DNA of 64,000 nt from Multifurca ochricompacta (Eukaryota > Basidiomycota > Agaricomycetes > Russulales > Russulaceae). Location: the NCBI GenBank assembly GCA_022496185.1, contig WTXG01000023.1, forward strand, positions 62,001 to 126,000. Reading direction: 5' to 3'. Position numbers and translations under genes: made by a program. Position 1 is the first letter of the stretch. Each line of letters begins with the position of its first letter. The notes under the pieces are model-generated. The model was not told the origin of the DNA and did not search any database. It was given only the letters and a program-made list of their open reading frames with translations. Of the stretch, positions 58,501-64,000 are shown one piece after another.

Positions 58501-61500
58501 GATGTTGTCAGGATTCTCGGTCCCAAGCCTTGCATTCCAACGTCGACAGGTTTGAAGATTCCAGACCAAGCTTACTTTGCAAGTGTAAACCTGTTCCGGG
58601 ACCTCCCCATAGTTACCATGCCATCCGAATCCGTTATCAAGGGCACGTTAGAGAAGGTGCTGCAATCACTCGGTGTACGCAAGCATGTAGAGTTGCAGAT
58701 TGTCTTTGACAGGTTTATCGCACTTCTTTCCTGACTTCCACTCACTAATCTGTACTATTAGAATGATTAAAACGGGCGATTGGACCACCTTTGATCTCGT
58801 CAAGTACCTAGTGTCCATTCAATCGACCTTGACGCCACAGGAGCTCGAACGCTTGCGACATACGTCTGCGTTTTCAAAGCAAGGCGCCAGCAACGAACAA
58901 CTAGCGCTTGGAACTGGTCGAAAAATTCAGCGATACAAGGCCATGGACCTCTATGAGCCAGTTGATATTTTTCGTGAACTTTGTTTACCCATTATTGACT
59001 GGGGTGCCGATAATCGATGGAAACCGTCATCCGATGAAGGCAAGTTTGCGTTGTGGTAGGAGTTGTTAGATCCTGGCGACTTACCAATCGAGCAGCCAAA
59101 TTCCTTTTCTCTTTGGGTCTGATGCGCGCCCCTTCTTTATCCGAAATTTTAAAGATCGCAGCCTCGGGCAATCCCACCGTGAGGGGAAAGGCTTTAACGT
59201 TCTTCTTGGATAACATATCTCTCAAGTACCCCAATTACGACCCGTATGACTACCGAGACCTCGCTTTCGTTCCCGCAGTCCGTGGATCAGAGGAAATGTT
59301 GGCGAAACCATTTGAAGTGAGAGGTCACCCCTATCGCGGCCATTTTTTGCTAAGGTGATTCTGGGTAGCTATACTCTGGCTCCGAATGGGCAGCACTAGG
59401 TTTTTCTGTGGTGAATCCATCGCTTCACCAAGGAGCGGCAAGCAAGCTCAAACTTAATGACCACCCCCCGACCTCCGAACTAGTGATTCTTCTGGAGAAG
59501 TCTCCACCAGGAGATGAGGCGATGGCCCGCCAGTGGTTCGAAGTTTTGTCTGGCCGCGTTCCAGGTAGGGTCATTCATCTGTGTCTATTCGAACCCGTGT
59601 CAATCATTGGCTTGAAGACTTTTCCCCGGCCGAGTTACGAAAGCTGTCAGAAACACCCTTTGTCCCGGTCAGGTCTACAGGAGACAAGAGCACGACCCGA
59701 ATGCTACAACCTATCCAATGTTACTTTTCTGGAACAGGAGGGGTGGAGCTCCATTCGAAGCTATTTGCTTTTGTAGATTTTGGCGTGCGTGCCAATGTGT
59801 TCCTAACAGCCTGCGGTACCAAGCAAGAGCCGTCCGTGGAAGAGATCGCCCAGATCTTGTTAGAAAACCCACAACAATTCTATCAACTTGCCAACGGCCG
59901 CGAAAAGTGAGTGCAACTCAATGTTTTCAAATTTCAAGCACCATCGTCTCAAATAACCCCTCCTTAGTTACCTTTTTGAGCTTCGTAATCTCGCAGTGAA
60001 TAGGCGGCTTCTTACCAAGGGAACCATTCTTCGCATGAAACGATCGAATATACTTCTTGGATCGCGGCGCGTGAAGAGTGGCGTCAAAGCTTCGAATGAG
60101 GGGGATGAAGAGAACTGGGATTTTCAAGACGACTTGCTTCAGCCCAATAAAGTAGCCGTCGCGGATGATACCAATGCATATCAACTCTTCAGTGATCGCA
60201 TTTTCTGTGCACCCCAAGAGGATATTTTAGAAGGTAGCAGTTCAAGCAATTTCTATCACCTATCCATTTCTCATCGCTTTTAGGACTATACCTTTTCTTG
60301 GGCTCCCCTCCCCTGAGCTCCTTGGTCAGGGAGGATTATAGAACAGCACGAGAAGTTTTTCATTCAAAGACTGGTGCCGAAACTAAACACCTGATTCTGG
60401 AGCGACTCCCCCTTTTCCTCCACGAGTTTCCACAATCCCGCACTAAAGTCTCGTTCAATTGGCTGAATGAAGAAAAGAACTTCATCGTGAAAGTTTTCGG
60501 GAAGCTCCAAGTCACCAAGTCCTTACAGCATGGAGACCTCCGCTACTCAGAGAGTAGTGAGGCGTCCGCGGTTGCTAAACGAGAAGGCAGGGGGCCAATT
60601 GAACTCTGGCTTGCAGAAAATACACAAGTAGACATGTACGAGTAAGTATGCCCATTAGTGGATCGTTTCAAGTTTGTTCACGAGGGCCAGGGTTTCAACA
60701 TCTTTATGCCGTTTCATTTTCGAGTCGCCCAAGCTTAACGATGCCCTTTTATTCATGACCATTCTTTCAACGGACCTGAAAGCCCTTAAACGGCGGGGAT
60801 ATAACGGTGCTTCCTGATCACTGTCTCTTGGCACACTTGGATAATTTGACTAAACCATTTCATGCCCATAGTTGACAGAATTTTACGGCAGCAGAAGGCC
60901 GAACGTGAGGCAGTTGAGAAGCTACTTAGGGCTGAGACAAGGGCTACATTAGTCTCGAGTCCAGCAATGACAGCTCAAGAAATACAGACGAAGACTCCGA
61001 CTACACAGCCGAAGATCCCATCAACTCCAATTGGTCCAACGATAGCGGCTCCTGCCCCAAGAACTGGTCCTAGCCCCGAGCAAGTCTTAAAACGGCCGAC
61101 ATCAGCAATCAACAACCTTGGGCGCTTTCTACGCCCGAATCGTTCAGATACCTCTTCACCCCAATCGACTTCCCCTCCCCCTAGGGAGAGCGTATTACAA
61201 CCATCGCCAGGTCCAGGGCCATCAAGAGCACTTGTTCGCTCTCCCCAGCCGGGTCCTAACGTCACTCCGCTGGCTAACATTGGTATGTTCCACATACTTC
61301 TTATATTTTGATTTCATCCTATGCTATTCTCCTGCCTAGCCAACAATATCGACATGGCTATTAGAGCATGCGCGCCCGAGAGGAGCAACTTATTAAGGAA
61401 TCGAGAGGAGATGCAAGTGGTGAAAGAGTCGCTGGATGAAGGATACTGTGACGTCTCAGGACGAGCAGGGGACTTAGATCTTGTTGGCACGTGTTCAGCT

Positions 61501-62116
61501 CGCTTGTGCGGTGATATTATCTGCTTACTATCGCGGAATCTACAGGTAGTATGGGTGGCGTGAAAGTCTTCGCTACACAAGGTATGATTCCTTTACCCAC
61601 CTCGGTAACTGTGCACCAAATCATCTCCTATAGATCTTCCAGAGCGCGATACGCTTATTCACCGCAAGCACGATGTGCTAGCCCGCTTCCTTTATGTGCT
61701 CAATCCACTTGTGGCAGTCTACAAGATTCCGCAAGCATGCTTGCACGTTTTCGCTGATAAAGAAGGGCAGCTCGTTGCGTTCAATAGGGGCGGAAGTTTA
61801 TTTATGAACTTACGGTATTATGAGGCCTGGCGTAAGTTCAGATTTTCTGCGCTCGACCAAATTGCGGCCTCAACCATACTACCAGACGACCACGATGTCC
61901 AACGAGGTGATTTCAACAAGGCCTTCATTTCCTGGTATTTGGTTATCCCAGTACCGTTTACTGCTTGACCGATGCCCCCTTGACAGGTACTTCACGCTGG
62001 CACATGAGATCGCTCACAATCTCGTTCACCCACACAATTCTGAACACGAGTTTTATTTTTCGGCCATTTGCGAGGCGTACTTTGTACCTCTCAGTAGGCT
62101 TTTGCCTCATTCATGA
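55525..62116 (+). CDS. giant Hsp90/sacsin-like ATPase protein (DUF3684 type) with C-terminal HEIAH motif
   Basis: A single gene of about twenty exons. The first exons are 55525-55548 and 55613-55699; the last ends at TGA 62114-62116. The N-terminus is a GHKL ATPase: 'FRELLQNSDDAGA' (Asn box), 'FKNNGIPFRDEDW' and 'IGAFGVGFYSLFSV' glycine box. The middle is the long conserved DUF3684 region (GGHMATRFIPTVERES, HALKFFTFHPS, GNPTVRGKAL, FLFSLGLMRAPSL). Near the C-terminus are 'IDMAIRACAPERSNLL', 'GGVKVF' and a zinc-protease-like HEIAHN followed by HNSEHEF. One intron has a GC donor (gcaagt near 59041). One C appears missing near 57920 (LVFLKRLPVISED). I know no assigned function; a chaperone or protease role is inference. 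Confidence 0.9.
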
Positions 62117-62235
62117 CTTTTGGCGAGACAAGTACTATTTTACGGCACGACAGGACATAGTTATGTATGTAGCAATAGTAGAGGGTTCCTCCTTTAACAC
62201 AGGTTGGGACGCGTAACGCGTTACATTTTCTATGC

Positions 62236-62459
62236 TCCCGCCTCTCGTTGTAATGTGACAAGGATTGATACCCTGATCTGTTCTCATTTTCCTGGATATC
62301 AAGGTCTGCTTCGTGCTGGAGCAACAACCGCGCTACATCAATATTTTCACTTCCCGATACCGTGCGATGGAGTCGAGCCCAGGCTGTCTTGGGCATTCGC
62401 AACGCACGGGGCCGTAGCAGTAATCGTGCGATGTCAAGGCATCCGCTTCCCAATGTCAT
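62236..62459 (-). pseudogene. ankyrin-repeat remnant
   Basis: The minus-strand frame shows two degenerate ankyrin repeats: 'LDIARLLLRPRALRMP' and 'ENIDVARLLLQHEADLDIQ', with a Leu-His-Arg link between them. No further repeats, start or splice context. It lies just past the stop of the large ATPase gene and looks like a leftover of a larger ankyrin gene. Confidence 0.6.
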
Positions 62460-63685
62460 GTGCGATGGGGCTTCGCGTCTGCACCGTAAGAAATGAGGAT
62501 TTTGTGCAGTGCGTTAACGTGACTCGAATTGTTGGCGGATTTTGGTCTGCCGCACTCGGCTTCGGGGATCGGGGATCGCTATGTGCCTGCCCGAATAGAA
62601 TATTTGGACGCCCCCTTTTTTTTAAAAAAAAAAATCGGACACCCCCTTTGGGGGGGCATGTTTCGGTCATGACTTTTTGTGATGATATTACTTATGATTA
62701 ATTACATTTTTGTCTCACCCTCTGTGCGGAGCCAATCCGCGGTGAGTGCGAGGCAAAGCGTTACCGAGAAGAAAGGTGGAAGTTAGAGAGGTCCCAGAGA
62801 GAGAAACTAAGATTTCAAAGGAGGGTGTATCGTGCTTGAACTGTTGCGAATCTACTGCTTGCTGGTTCCATTTGACCTTGCGCTTGATGTCATCAAGAAG
62901 TTCTTTTAGCACACAAAAGAAAGGTAAAAAGAGAGAGAAATGCCGTTTGATTTCTGCTTCTGGTGGCTCACTGGCTGGTCTACTACAAGCATTGTATGTA
63001 CCCTTATATACTTGCAGAGAGACCTAGTTATGAAGCCGAAAGAGGGTGAATTAGGATTGAAAGGAGACAAGTGAGATGAAGCCAGGCAATAAAGGCGGAG
63101 AGGTGTAGATGGAAAGGTAGAAACCTGGCAGTTAAGACGGGGGCGGGGAGGTAGTGAAACTGGAGTAAGGAATGGACAGGCATGCGGCCCGGCATGCAAA
63201 TGTACTGAGTAACTGATAAAAGATAATAATATACGGAACTAGATCATAAGTGCTCTAATTCATGAAAGAGAGGAGAGGTGGTTTCATGCTCAACGCCCGA
63301 GCCATCCTTACACCTTCCTTGTTACTAAGGCTACCACTCTAGAATTTTTGTGTGCGAAAGCAAACGCGACACCTTTTGTCTTCATGAGTTTCAGATTAGT
63401 TACTACTGTCTCGATCCCTCATGATGTAGATTGTCAAGTATTGTACACATTAACTATATAAAACGGGCTGTAGAATTGTTCCAAGAATTCATCCTGTTCT
63501 CCGTCGCTTCATCGCTCTAAAAATGTTGCTCTAGCTACCCCGCTCGACTCTTTGTTCTGCTGTGTGGATGCGTCCTGTCTTCGTCCTGAATTAAGTAAGG
63601 CTAATGATTACATAATCCATCTTTGACCCCCACCAGGGGGATTGACGCGTCACCACTTTCAGTCACCACTTTCATAAACAAGTCC
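62460..63685. other. spacer, no gene recognised
   Basis: Contains a run of T then A (62618-62634) flanked by a 'cggacacccccttt/ggggggg' arrangement that could form a hairpin. The rest is ordinary noncoding sequence with short unsupported frames. The right end must hold the PRE1 promoter. Confidence 0.45.
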
Positions 63686-64000
63686 ATGGAGTGTTCATTC
63701 GCACTTACAGGGAAGGACTATGTCCTCGTCGCCGCGGACACGACGGCAGCACGTTCTATCGTAAAAATGAAAGTTGATGAGGACAAGATCAAAACACTCA
63801 GCCCCCACCTTCTTATGGCCTACTCTGGAGAGTCAGGTACGTTCACGCATCATACATCGTCGCAAGGATTCTCGAGTCCTTAGTATCCCTCTTCCTTATA
63901 GGCGATACCATCCAGTTCGCTGAATACATCGAACGAAACATCAGACTCTACCACATCCGCAACCTCTATCCACTTCGCCCGCAGTCTGCTGCGTCATGGA
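63686..64000 (+). CDS. PRE1: 20S proteasome beta subunit (beta-4 in yeast numbering), partial
   Basis: Starts ATG 63686 (MECSFALTGKDYVLVAADTT), intron 63837-63901, exon 2 from 63902 to the window edge. The sequence 'DYVLVAADTTAARSIVKMK', 'GESGDTIQFAEYIERN' and 'LYHIRNLYPL' matches the non-catalytic beta subunit PSMB2/Pre1, which lacks the propeptide and Thr nucleophile of active beta subunits. The C-terminal half lies outside the window. Confidence 0.93.

Overview
This window is fungal nuclear DNA, almost certainly from a basidiomycete of the Agaricomycetes. The genes are split by many short introns (about 45-95 bp, GT-AG with a few GC-AG). The proteins have fungal signatures: URC4, ETF-QO, a KNH/Ser-Thr-rich GPI family, a CaMK with basidiomycete-type sequence, and a giant Hsp90-like ATPase protein. 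Intergenic distances are short. The window splits into a transposon island (1 to about 20.5 kb) and a gene-dense part (about 21-64 kb).

Transposon island. A Ty1/copia element enters from the left edge. Its gag-pol frame is open over all visible length except for one antisense solo LTR, with an exact 5-bp target duplication, inside the integrase. It ends at a 507-bp 3' LTR and sits in an older antisense Ty3/gypsy copy. That copy is itself broken by another copia-type solo LTR and by a 1,370-bp hAT-like element (8-bp target duplication, TAGGGC termini) that carries a 56-bp minisatellite and a tRNA-like Pol III promoter. From 10098 to 19425 lies a complete Ty3/gypsy chromovirus with two 595-bp LTRs, gag, and a pol with protease, RT, RNase H, integrase, chromodomain and an unusual zinc-knuckle-rich C-terminal extension. 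It holds three further solo LTRs, each with a perfect 5-bp target duplication. Its pol has no frameshift. It has twelve in-frame stops, all TGA, all consistent with CGA to TGA change, and the two LTRs differ almost only at former CpG sites. This is a strong footprint of CpG methylation and deamination. A Tc1/mariner MITE and a hAT-like end close the island.

Gene part, left to right: SAM methyltransferase (+), CaMK-type kinase (+), MFS drug/polyamine-type transporter (+), SYF2 splicing factor (+), UPF3 (-), a divergent pair of KNH-like secreted GPI proteins (-/+), ORC3 (+), PQ-loop membrane protein (-), mitochondrial ETF-ubiquinone oxidoreductase (+), histidinol-phosphatase HIS2 (+), URC4 uracil catabolism (+), a GPH/SLC45-type sugar transporter (-), a signal-peptide membrane protein of unknown function (-), a very large Hsp90-like ATPase (DUF3684-type) protein ending in a HEIAH motif (+), an ankyrin remnant (-), and the start of proteasome subunit PRE1 (+). 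These are mostly unrelated housekeeping genes and show no metabolic cluster.

Seven places in five conserved genes need one extra base to restore the family reading frame, and all seven look like single-base losses. I read these as probable sequence errors rather than seven independent inactivations. All exon boundaries were deduced by eye from splice motifs and family conservation.
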